DNA of 20,761 bases from CAZCZU01 sp964503475 (GTDB lineage: Bacteria; Pseudomonadota; Zetaproteobacteria; Mariprofundales; Mariprofundaceae): assembly GCA_964503475.1 (NCBI GenBank), contig CAZCZU010000042.1, positions 1-20,761 on the forward strand. The letters run 5' to 3'. The notes under the pieces were generated by a model. It saw only the letters and a program-made list of their open reading frames with translations. It was not told where the DNA came from and made no database searches. The translations under genes were made by a program, and so were the position numbers. Each line of letters starts with the position of its first letter. Positions within the stretch are counted from its first letter, which is position 1. Below, piece after piece: positions 1 through 5,807 of the stretch.

Positions 1-98
1 GAATGCCGGAGAGAATCTGAGATGGCTATTTACACAGATAGATTTACAGGCTCCTGCTGAAAGGCAAGGGCTACCACATTCGCCAGCTGTAGCGTCGT

Positions 99-380
99 CT
101 AGAACAGGGCGGCGAACAACGGCAACGAAATCGTCGTCAGTATGGTTGCGATGCCGATCGAGACGACATAGGGAAAGGTCAGCAGCGCCACCACCTGGCG
201 AAAAAGGCCGATCGCAGCCGGAATGGCATAGGCGATCATCATGTCGTCGCTCATGTAAAAGCCGAGGGCCGCGAGCGCGACACAGGCCAGGGTCAGCAAG
301 GCATCGAGCAGGCGACTGTTGAAGATGAAGCCCATGTTCTTTTCGGTGCTGCTCATCTCTTCATGTTCGGGTCTGTTCAT
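99..380 (-). CDS. small integral membrane protein, unknown function
   Basis: 93-residue protein that I do not recognise. The start at 380 (MNRPEHEEMSS...) is chosen over an in-frame ATG 16 codons upstream because an AGGGGG Shine-Dalgarno lies about 6 bases before it. The N-terminal 25 or so residues are polar and acidic. The rest is hydrophobic, with two to three predicted membrane segments: one beginning near LLDALLTLACVALAALGF, a second around the AYAIPAAIGLF stretch, and a third at the C-terminus that ends in LFAALF with no tail. No catalytic motif is visible. It lies downstream of, and on the same strand as, the AsmA-like gene, but a strong terminator at 464-493 separates them, so it probably has its own promoter. 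The gene is supported by reading frame, ribosome site and composition. The function is unknown. Confidence 0.65.
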   Translation of the reverse strand: MNRPEHEEMSSTEKNMGFIFNSRLLDALLTLACVALAALGFYMSDDMMIAYAIPAAIGLFRQVVALLTFPYVVSIGIATILTTISLPLFAALF

Positions 381-463
381 GGCTACACCCCCTGAAATCA
401 GACGTTCAGAACCTGGCCATTCTCTCACATGCGCATGAATATTCAGTGATGCAGCGCAGACAT

Positions 464-493
464 AAAAAAGCGGGGCCGAAACCGGCCCCGCTT
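464..493 (-). terminator. rho-independent terminator
   Basis: A perfect 10-bp GC-rich stem (469-478 pairing with 483-492, four-base loop; an outer A-T pair at 468/493 extends it) is followed on the minus strand by six T residues. It lies 25 bases past the stop codon of the AsmA-like gene and should end that transcript. Confidence 0.9.
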
Positions 494-517
494 CCCTATT
501 GTCGGCGATCAGTGCAA

Positions 518-1285
518 TCAGTTGCCGAACACCCCCTTGAGGGTATCTCCCATCTTGTTGCTATCCATCTTCTGCTGCATCTGCTGCTTGATGGCATCGG
601 CCGACTTGCCGAGATACTTGTCGACCCCGATCTTCATGACCGAGCTCTTCACATTGGTCAGAATCCTGTTCGACAATTGCGTAGCCACCTCAACAGCTGT
701 GGCGCCGCCGCTCTTCTTGCCCACATCGGTCATGACAATCTTTTGCAGTTTCACGGTCTGATCCTGCTTGAGGGCAGCGATACGCACCCGGGCAGTTGAG
801 CCCTCGACCACGATCTTGCGGATAATCATCTTCAGCTGCTCGCCTTTCTCCTCTTTTTCAGCCGCAGGCTTCTCTTCACCGCCACTGCTGCCGCTGGCCA
901 GATTCTTCTTCAGCACATCGGCATTGGCCACGCCATCCTTGTTGATCTCGTAAACCACGGCCGGATCGCTGATGACGATCTCATCGATAACGATCGGGTT
1001 CTGGTTCAGGGTCGAGGTATCGACCTTGGTGCTGATCCCGCCCAGCTCGAAGATGTTCGGATCGGTGTAGCCGGGCGGATTGGCCACGGAAAGACCGCTG
1101 ATCTTCGCCTGCCCATCCTCCAGGGCCAGCTTAACCTCCTTGACCCGCACGGCCGTATGCGTCGCCTCGGAGCCGTAGGTCTCGATCGCCGTTTTGACGA
1201 TACTGTCGAGATTGGTCCAGACCAGCACCAGGCCACCCACAACGAGCAGCAGCAGTGCCACCAGTCCGATCAATACCTTTTTCAT
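518..1285 (-). CDS. AsmA-like membrane-anchored periplasmic protein
   Basis: 255 residues. One N-terminal membrane anchor (MKKVLIGLVALLLLVVGG, about residues 1-24) is followed by a domain with the feel of AsmA/DUF748-type proteins: NLDSIVKTAIETYGS, then VRVKEVKLALEDGQAKISGLSVANPPGY and IDEIVISDPAVVYEIN. In that family, short beta-repeat domains of the inner membrane face the periplasm and relate to outer-membrane biogenesis or lipid transport. A Glu/Lys/Ala-rich, probably disordered linker covers roughly residues 130-150, and a Gln/Met/Lys-rich tail ends in GVFGN. The protein is much shorter than classical AsmA (about 600 residues), so it would be a mini-AsmA. The start is backed by GGGAGGTGAAGG directly upstream. 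It lies 30 bases downstream of the charged secreted protein gene, suggesting one operon that ends at the terminator at 464-493. The family assignment is by motif resemblance only. Confidence 0.7.
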   Translation of the reverse strand: MKKVLIGLVALLLLVVGGLVLVWTNLDSIVKTAIETYGSEATHTAVRVKEVKLALEDGQAKISGLSVANPPGYTDPNIFELGGISTKVDTSTLNQNPIVIDEIVISDPAVVYEINKDGVANADVLKKNLASGSSGGEEKPAAEKEEKGEQLKMIIRKIVVEGSTARVRIAALKQDQTVKLQKIVMTDVGKKSGGATAVEVATQLSNRILTNVKSSVMKIGVDKYLGKSADAIKQQMQQKMDSNKMGDTLKGVFGN

Positions 1286-1315
1286 CCTTCACCTCCCGTC
1301 ATCCAAACATCCATG

Positions 1316-1645
1316 TCACATCTCCTGGTTCCGGCGATCCCGTTCACCCGAACGCATGCGATCACCATCCCGCTTGCCATCCCGGTCGCGCATCGAACCA
1401 TCCTTGCCGTCCCGTTTACGCATTTCGTCACGATCGCGGTCCCGTTTGCTTTTCCCCTCATCGCGGCGGTATCGCTCGCTCTTGCCCTTCTCGCCCTTCC
1501 ACTCTTTCTTGTGTTTCCACTCATTCTTCTTGGCGGATTTATCCATCATCTGGCCCTTCATGCCGCCATTTTTCTCCGCCATGGCGGTGCCTCCCGCACC
1601 AGCGACCAGAAAAGCCGCCATCACGATTGCTGAAAACCACTTCAT
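1316..1645 (-). CDS. secreted, very highly charged low-complexity protein
   Basis: 109 residues. A clear signal peptide starts MKWFSAIVMAAFLVAGAGG and has an AMA cleavage site after residue 23. The mature part of about 86 residues is extraordinarily charged: by my count 16 Lys, 16 Arg, 12 Asp and 9 Glu, so about 60 percent charged with a net positive charge. It begins with Gly/Met/Lys/Trp-rich sequence (NEWKHKKEWKGEKGK) and passes into Arg-Asp repeats (KRDRDRDEM, MRDRDGKRDGD). There is no cysteine and no domain that I recognise. GGGAGA lies 6 bases before the ATG, and a TTGACG -35-like element lies further upstream (complement of 1714-1719). It probably heads an operon with the AsmA-like gene. 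Such composition suggests a disordered, perhaps polyanion- or metal-binding, periplasmic or extracellular protein; that role is inference. Confidence 0.65.
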   Translation of the reverse strand: MKWFSAIVMAAFLVAGAGGTAMAEKNGGMKGQMMDKSAKKNEWKHKKEWKGEKGKSERYRRDEGKSKRDRDRDEMRKRDGKDGSMRDRDGKRDGDRMRSGERDRRNQEM

Positions 1646-1774
1646 TGTTGTCTCCCTGGCCTGTCGCCAAACTCAAATCGATCTTTATTCAGTAAGGATG
1701 ATCGCCTTGATGCCGTCAAGCATGGCCCCTCACCGAAGCTCCTTATTATTACCGGCTTGAATACCTGTTCCAAC

Positions 1775-2371
1775 CTATTTGCCTGCCGGCTCGATCAATA
1801 GCGGTGTCCCGTAACGGATCGCCCCGAGCGGCGTATCGATCACCGGGCGCACCTTCAGGGCCACACCATGCGGAATCCCCCCGCCCTCACCGGCAAAGGC
1901 GAGCGCCAGGTCGAGCAGGTCCATGGCCGATTTCTCATCAAAGTAGTCGAACATGTTCAGATGCAGTCGAATCGGAATCTCCTGCACTTCTCCGGCAGGA
2001 ATGCGCACCGGGCGATCCATGCTGCCACTGATCGTTTCGCGGCCGTCGAGCATGAGCGTCCACTCCATGCTGACCAGCCGGGCCGCCACCCGGTTGGCAA
2101 ACGGATTTTCCGATTTCAGATGCAGGGTCATCTCCAGCGGCAACCGCTGACGCGAGAAGGCCAGCGTGGCCCGGGCCAGCTGGAACGGGTTAAGCTCCTC
2201 CGCCGACCGCATGCCACTGATATCGATGCCGGCCACATGCACATCGGATACGCGTTCGAGCGAAAAGCGGACCTGCGACAGATCCACCGGACTCATCGTG
2301 GCGCAACCGCTAAAAATCGATCCGGCTATCATCGCGATGGCCACGCCCAGACGTCGTATTGCTGTCCTCAT
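1775..2371 (-). CDS. LEA14/WHy-domain-like lipoprotein
   Basis: 198 residues. The N-terminus has basic residues, a hydrophobic core and the lipobox-like FSGC, putting the lipidated cysteine at residue 23, so the product is probably an envelope lipoprotein. The following domain resembles the LEA type 2 / water-stress (WHy) immunoglobulin-like fold. It has VRFSLERVSDVHVAGIDI, then LHLKSENPFANRVAARLVSMEW (the usual N-P-N-type position), a self-describing LMLDGRETISGSMDRPVRIPAGEVQEIPIRL segment, and a C-terminal P-L-G-A-I-R-Y strand. The family is seen in stress-related and envelope proteins, but the biochemical role is undefined. AAGGGGG lies about 5 bases before the ATG. The gene stands apart from the next one downstream by 129 bases, in which I see no strong terminator. 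Gene call strong, family moderately sure. Confidence 0.75.
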   Translation of the reverse strand: MRTAIRRLGVAIAMIAGSIFSGCATMSPVDLSQVRFSLERVSDVHVAGIDISGMRSAEELNPFQLARATLAFSRQRLPLEMTLHLKSENPFANRVAARLVSMEWTLMLDGRETISGSMDRPVRIPAGEVQEIPIRLHLNMFDYFDEKSAMDLLDLALAFAGEGGGIPHGVALKVRPVIDTPLGAIRYGTPLLIEPAGK

Positions 2372-2783
2372 CGATCCCCCTTGTCACAAGGGTAGAGAGT
2401 ATAGCAGGCGCAGACCGCGATGGCTGTGACCGCCAAGCATCTTTTTCTGGCAAACGCAAGGGGATCAAAAGACATTATTGTAAAGTTCTCCACTGCCAAT
2501 CCTGCTTTGTCCACCTGCAGCTAAAATGGAATACACATCAAGCAAGTCGCACAGCAATAAACTTACAACACACTGGAATATAACGAGTATTTATTAGTGC
2601 ATAAATTTTGTGCAAAACTGGAATATGGGACGATGACAGGAAAATCGGGTATCTCTCCGCAACTTATCCACCAGGTTATCCACAGGCCTTGTGCAGTTCC
2701 TGATAATGTGTTGCGAACCCGTCACTTAGCCGCTTTTTTCCCCGCGCTTGCCAGCAGTGTCGCATTGGGATGAAGTACTGTGC
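2372..2783. other. AT-rich intergenic region with DnaA-box-like cluster
   Basis: A 412-base stretch without a convincing gene, visibly AT-richer (2460-2640) than the coding DNA around it. It holds two forward DnaA-box matches, TTATCCACC at 2664-2672 (one mismatch to TTATNCACA) and TTATCCACA at 2676-2684 (perfect). Two reverse-oriented near matches lie at 2596-2604 (AGTGCATAA) and 2609-2617 (TGTGCAAAA). The heptamer TGGAATA recurs at 2527, 2574 and 2619. Genes point away from it on both sides. It may be a replication origin-like or DnaA-regulated region, or simply the divergent promoter region between the lipoprotein and the small gene at 2784. Confidence 0.4.
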
Positions 2784-2981
2784 ATGAACCCCGAGAATCT
2801 GAGTACCGAAGCATTGCACCTGTTCAACACCCTCTCACCTGTAGCCCAGCGCGAGGCTGTGGAACTTTCCGCGTCACTTTCGGAGGAAGAGGCGGTCTAC
2901 GTGGCAGCCCTGCGCCACATGACAGCACAGGAGCGGCGCCGCTTTCTCTTCGCCCTGAGTAAAAAACGATGGGGACTGTAA
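2784..2981 (+). CDS. small hypothetical protein (65 aa) upstream of arsR
   Basis: 65 residues starting MNPENLSTEALHLFNTLSP; I do not recognise the family. The ATG at 2784 is preferred over an upstream in-frame TTG (2748), although only a weak GATGAAG element precedes it. The product is predicted to be mostly helical and soluble, with a basic C-terminus (ERRRFLFALSKKRWGL). Alternating Leu/Ala/Glu patterns suggest a small helical bundle. Codon use fits the neighbours. It reads toward arsR, whose probable start is 79 bases further on, so the two may share a transcript, but nothing in the sequence ties it to arsenic. It could be a spurious reading frame. Confidence 0.5.
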   Translation: MNPENLSTEALHLFNTLSPVAQREAVELSASLSEEEAVYVAALRHMTAQERRRFLFALSKKRWGL

Positions 2982-3016
2982 TCGCGGCGATGCATCCGCT
3001 TGCCCGAAGAAGGGTG

Positions 3017-3044
3017 CTGTGGGAATGTGCCACTTATCCCACAG
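3017..3044. promoter_or_regulatory. inverted repeat in arsR leader
   Basis: Perfect 8-bp arms CTGTGGGA (3017-3024) and TCCCACAG (3037-3044) are separated by 12 bases and lie just upstream of the probable arsR start. There is no T-run, so a terminator is unlikely. It could be an autoregulatory operator or an RNA hairpin. It does not match the dyad found before acr3 and gap. Confidence 0.45.
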
Positions 3045-3059
3045 TCTGGAGATCAGGCA

Positions 3060-3401
3060 TTGAACACCGCCAACACTGAACCGCAACAGCTCTCCTCCAT
3101 TTTCAAGGCCCTGGGCGATCCGGTGCGCCTGCGCCTTTTTCACCTGATTTCACTCAGGGATGAGCTGTGCGTCTGCCATCTGACCGAGGCCCTGGCACTG
3201 CCGCAGAGCACCGTCTCGCGCCAGCTTGCGATACTTCGCCAGGCAGGCCTCGTGGCCACCCGCCGCGACGGCAAATGGATTCACTACCGCCTGGCCGGTG
3301 AACAGAGCGAATCCCTGACTCTCTTCGTACAGATGCACGCCGACACCTTGCAACGCGCCGATGCCGAGCGACTGGCCAATGCTGTCGGCGGTTGCCCCTG
3401 A
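3060..3401 (+). CDS. arsR: ArsR-family arsenite-responsive repressor
   Basis: 113 residues from a TTG start at 3060, with a GGAG element 9 bases upstream. A further in-frame TTG at 3000 would add 20 residues unlike the family and would place the inverted repeat at 3017-3044 inside the gene, so I prefer 3060. The protein is a typical small winged-helix repressor. It has a helical N-terminus (LSSIFKALGDPVRLRLFHLI), then ELCVCHL carrying the As(III)-binding Cys pair (about C37 and C39), a recognition helix ALPQSTVSRQLAILRQAGLV, and a wing ATRRDGKWIHYRL. Classical ArsR of the R773 type has a third Cys shortly after this pair; here that position is Thr, so binding may use two Cys or another ligand. 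By family knowledge it leaves DNA when As(III)/Sb(III) binds. The likely targets are the dyads at 3430-3451 and 5754-5779. Confidence 0.93.
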   Translation: MNTANTEPQQLSSIFKALGDPVRLRLFHLISLRDELCVCHLTEALALPQSTVSRQLAILRQAGLVATRRDGKWIHYRLAGEQSESLTLFVQMHADTLQRADAERLANAVGGCP

Positions 3402-3425
3402 CGTTCAGCCTCCCGGGGCCACCAA

Positions 3426-3453
3426 TTTACATATCCGCATATATGGATATGAT
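3426..3453 (+). promoter_or_regulatory. acr3 promoter with embedded ArsR-type operator
   Basis: A -35-like TTTACA (3426-3431) and a -10-like TATGAT (3448-3453) have a 16-base spacing. Between and overlapping them lies a perfect dyad, CATATCC (3430-3436), spacer GCATATAT, then GGATATG (3445-3451). Repressor binding here would block RNA polymerase directly. The same dyad recurs before gap at 5754-5779, with 20 of 22 core bases identical. The assignment to ArsR is inference from position and from this match. Confidence 0.75.
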
Positions 3454-3477
3454 TACTCCTGATCCAGGAGACGCAAC

Positions 3478-4536
3478 ATGTCCAACGCAAGCCGAAACAT
3501 GGGAATTTTTGCCCGCTACCTGACCCTGTGGGTCCTGCTCTGCATCGTGGCCGGCATCGGGCTCGGCAAGCTCTTTCCCGCCCCCTTCCATATGCTGGGC
3601 GGCATCGAGGTTGCCCACATCAACCTTCCGGTCGCTCTGCTGATCTGGGCCATGATCCTGCCGATGTTGCTCAAGATCGATTACTCGGCCCTGCACGAGG
3701 TATGGCAGCACCGGCGCGGCATCGGCGTCACCCTGGCCATCAACTGGCTGGTAAAGCCCTTCTCGATGGCCCTGCTCGGCTTCATCTTCCTGCGCCTGCT
3801 CTTCGCCCCCTGGCTCGATAGTAGCCAGATCGACTCCTACATCGCCGGCCTGATCCTGCTGGCCGCAGCCCCCTGCACGGCCATGGTGTTCGTCTGGTCG
3901 CGTCTGACAAATGGCCATCCGCAGTTCACCCTGAGCCAGGTGGCGCTGAACGACGTGATCATGATCTTCGCCTTCGCCCCCATTGTCGGCCTGCTGCTCG
4001 GCGTTGCCTCAATTCATGTGCCATGGGATACGCTGTTTCTCTCGGTGCTGCTCTATATCGTTATCCCGGTGCTGCTGGCCTATCTGGGACGCAAAGTGCT
4101 CATCGCGCGCGGCGAACTCGACAGGGTGCTGCACATGATGGATCCGACCTCGATGGCCGCATTGCTGCTCACCGTCGTGCTGCTGTTCGGCTTCCAGGGC
4201 GAACAGATTCTGGCCCAGCCGCTGGTGATCCTGCTGCTGGCCATCCCGATCACGATCCAGGTCTACTTCAATTCGATGCTCGCCTACTGGCTCAACCGCC
4301 GGCTCGGTGTGGCCCACAGTGTGGCCGGCCCCTCGGCCCTGATCGGTGCCTCCAACTTCTTCGAGCTGGCCGTCGCCACCGCCATCACCCTGTTCGGCTT
4401 CCATTCGGGGGCGGCACTGGCCACTGTGGTCGGTGTACTGGTCGAGGTGCCGGTGATGCTCTCCGTCGTCGGCATCGTCAACCGCAGCAAGGGGTGGTAC
4501 GAAGCCGGAGCCGGCCGGAGTCGCCACGATGTTTGA
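3478..4536 (+). CDS. acr3: Acr3-family arsenite efflux permease
   Basis: 352 residues, the usual length for bacterial Acr3 (often annotated arsB), with about ten membrane segments. It exports As(III) across the inner membrane using the proton gradient. Family landmarks are present: the conserved Cys in AAPCTAMVFVWSRLTNG (about C133), essential for Acr3 transport, and the Glu in GASNFFELAVATAI (about E296). The N-terminal region (LTLWVLLCIVAGIGLGKLFP) and the LPVALLIWAMILPMLLKIDY segment are typical of the family. AGGAG lies 7 bases before the ATG, just past the promoter/operator at 3426-3453. Its last codons overlap the start of the next permease by 8 bp, which implies translational coupling. 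No arsC or arsA is adjacent. Confidence 0.95.
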   Translation: MSNASRNMGIFARYLTLWVLLCIVAGIGLGKLFPAPFHMLGGIEVAHINLPVALLIWAMILPMLLKIDYSALHEVWQHRRGIGVTLAINWLVKPFSMALLGFIFLRLLFAPWLDSSQIDSYIAGLILLAAAPCTAMVFVWSRLTNGHPQFTLSQVALNDVIMIFAFAPIVGLLLGVASIHVPWDTLFLSVLLYIVIPVLLAYLGRKVLIARGELDRVLHMMDPTSMAALLLTVVLLFGFQGEQILAQPLVILLLAIPITIQVYFNSMLAYWLNRRLGVAHSVAGPSALIGASNFFELAVATAITLFGFHSGAALATVVGVLVEVPVMLSVVGIVNRSKGWYEAGAGRSRHDV

Positions 4537-5485
4537 ATGGCTTGGTAACACGATTGCCTTTGACTTGCTTAGGCTGCCGGCTGCCTCGCACAGCGGCCAG
4601 GCCGTGCAATTCTTCGTCATGGATCTGAGCAAGATATTTGTGTTGCTGGTGGCCGTGATCTACGCCATGGGGCTGCTGCGGGCCATCCTCAGCCCGGAGC
4701 GGGTGCGCGAGTATGTGCGCAGTAAGCCGCCATGGCTGGCGAGGACACTGGCCGTATTGCTGGGAGCCATGACGCCCTTCTGTTCCTGCTCCTCCGTACC
4801 GCTGTTCATCGGCTTCGTCGAGGCCGGAATTCCTCTGGGCATCACCTTCTCCTTTCTGATCGCCAGCCCGATGATCAACGAGGTCGCCGCCGTGCTGCTG
4901 GTCGGCATTCTCGGCGTCGAGGTCGCAACGCTTTATGTCGTGGCCGGGCTGACCGTGGCCTTCATCGGCGGCATCGTCATGCAGTGGTTCCGGCCGGAGC
5001 GCTGGGTCGAGGCGTATGTCTGGAAGATTCATATGGGGGCCACGACCCTGCCGCAACCGGACACCAGCCTCGCCGGACGGCATCGCTTTGCCCTGGGCGA
5101 AGTGCGCGAAATCGTCGGCCGCATCTGGAAATGGGTTGTTGCCGGTATCGCTGCCGGCGCCCTCTTCCATGGTTATGTGCCGAATGACTGGATTCAGGCC
5201 CACCTGGCCAATGGAAGCCTCTGGTCGGTTCCGGCAGCCGTACTGCTTGGTATCCCGCTCTATTCGAATGCCACGGGCGTAATCCCGATTGCCGAGGCCA
5301 TGCTCGGCAAGGGGGTGGCGATCGGCACGGTACTGGCCCTGATGATGAGTATCGCCGCACTCTCTCTGCCCGAAATGCTGATTCTTAAAAAGGTGATCCG
5401 CTGGCCGGCACTGGCGCTCTATGCCTCGGTACTGGCCATCGCATTCATGATCGTCGGCTGGGGATTCAACGGGCTCTACGCATAA
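4529..5485 (+). CDS. DUF318/ArsP-type permease (COG0701)
   Basis: 318 residues with about eight membrane segments in two halves joined by a soluble loop (about residues 165-190). The signature MTPFCSCSSVPLFIGF in the first half puts two cysteines at about C85 and C87. SFLIASPMINEVA follows, and the second half has the mirror-like GIPLYSNATGVIPIAEAML; this is the YraQ/DUF318 permease family. Members called ArsP export trivalent methylated or aromatic arsenicals; others have no known substrate, so the substrate is inferred from the operon. The gene starts inside the end of acr3 and ends 10 bases before a small thioredoxin-like gene, a pairing common for this family. The adjacent cysteines could bind a soft metal or be kept reduced by the small partner. 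It could equally handle another metal or metalloid. Confidence 0.87.
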   Translation: MFEWLGNTIAFDLLRLPAASHSGQAVQFFVMDLSKIFVLLVAVIYAMGLLRAILSPERVREYVRSKPPWLARTLAVLLGAMTPFCSCSSVPLFIGFVEAGIPLGITFSFLIASPMINEVAAVLLVGILGVEVATLYVVAGLTVAFIGGIVMQWFRPERWVEAYVWKIHMGATTLPQPDTSLAGRHRFALGEVREIVGRIWKWVVAGIAAGALFHGYVPNDWIQAHLANGSLWSVPAAVLLGIPLYSNATGVIPIAEAMLGKGVAIGTVLALMMSIAALSLPEMLILKKVIRWPALALYASVLAIAFMIVGWGFNGLYA

Positions 5486-5495
5486 GGAGGATACC

Positions 5496-5732
5496 ATGAA
5501 GGAGATCAAGGTACTGGGCACGGGCTGCACCACCTGCCGCGCCACCATCGAACTGATCCGAAAAGAGGCGGAAGCAGCCGGTGTCGAAATTCAGCTGGAA
5601 AAGGTCGAAGAGATCGCGGATATCATGGGATACGGCGTGATGTCGACGCCCGGCGTGGTTATCGACGGTAAGGTCGTTCATGCCGGAGGCATGCCTTCGA
5701 AATCGGAAGTTCAGGCGTGGTTAAAAGCATAA
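5496..5732 (+). CDS. small thioredoxin-fold protein (TM0996/MTH895 type)
   Basis: 78 residues. The thioredoxin-like fold is recognisable from MKEIKVLGTGCTTC, a redox CxxC at C11/C14 after the first strand, followed by an amphipathic helix, a second strand (EIQLEKVEEI) and the cis-proline loop MSTPGVVIDGKVVHAG (P52). The protein is shorter than true thioredoxin (about 105 residues) and matches the 'redox-active disulfide protein 2' group. AGGAGG lies 6 bases before the ATG. It is the third gene of the acr3 unit and lies directly behind the DUF318 permease. A role as thiol reductant or metalloid carrier for that permease is a reasonable inference. Without arsC in the window, it is not obviously an arsenate-reductase partner. 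Confidence 0.88.
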   Translation: MKEIKVLGTGCTTCRATIELIRKEAEAAGVEIQLEKVEEIADIMGYGVMSTPGVVIDGKVVHAGGMPSKSEVQAWLKA

Positions 5733-5751
5733 CGGGTCGCATGTCACACGC

Positions 5752-5779
5752 ATGACATATCCGCATACAAGGATATGTC
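5752..5779 (+). promoter_or_regulatory. gap-arsJ promoter with embedded ArsR-type operator
   Basis: A perfect 9-bp dyad, GACATATCC (5754-5762), spacer GCATACAA, then GGATATGTC (5771-5779). ATGACA (5752-5757) and TATGTC (5774-5779) form weak -35 and -10 boxes with the same 16-base spacing and the same overlap with the dyad as at acr3. This makes gap-arsJ a second, separately promoted unit of the same regulon. It also argues that an in-frame ATG at 5775, inside the operator, is not the gap start. Confidence 0.75.
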
Positions 5780-5807
5780 CACTTTTCAGCTGACAGGGAG
5801 TAGAAAA

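Noticed and set aside
1..98. Left edge, searched for a gene end or terminator
   Set aside because: No reading frame, hairpin with T-run or RNA gene could be supported in these 98 bases.
446..1760. Plus-strand frames across the AsmA-like and charged-protein genes (446-799, 1157-1633, 1194-1760, 1255-1695)
   Set aside because: They are opposite genes with good ribosome sites, signal or anchor sequences and a matching terminator; the plus-strand products have no features.
3427..5548. Minus-strand frames opposite acr3 and the DUF318 permease (3427-3918, 4009-4632, 4478-5548)
   Set aside because: Gln/Asp/His/Gly-rich products typical of the complement of membrane-protein genes; sense frames are clearly transporters.
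5775..5807. Upstream start for gap at 5775
   Set aside because: It lies inside the operator dyad and -10 region; the ATG at 5808 has the ribosome site and gives the normal GAPDH N-terminus.
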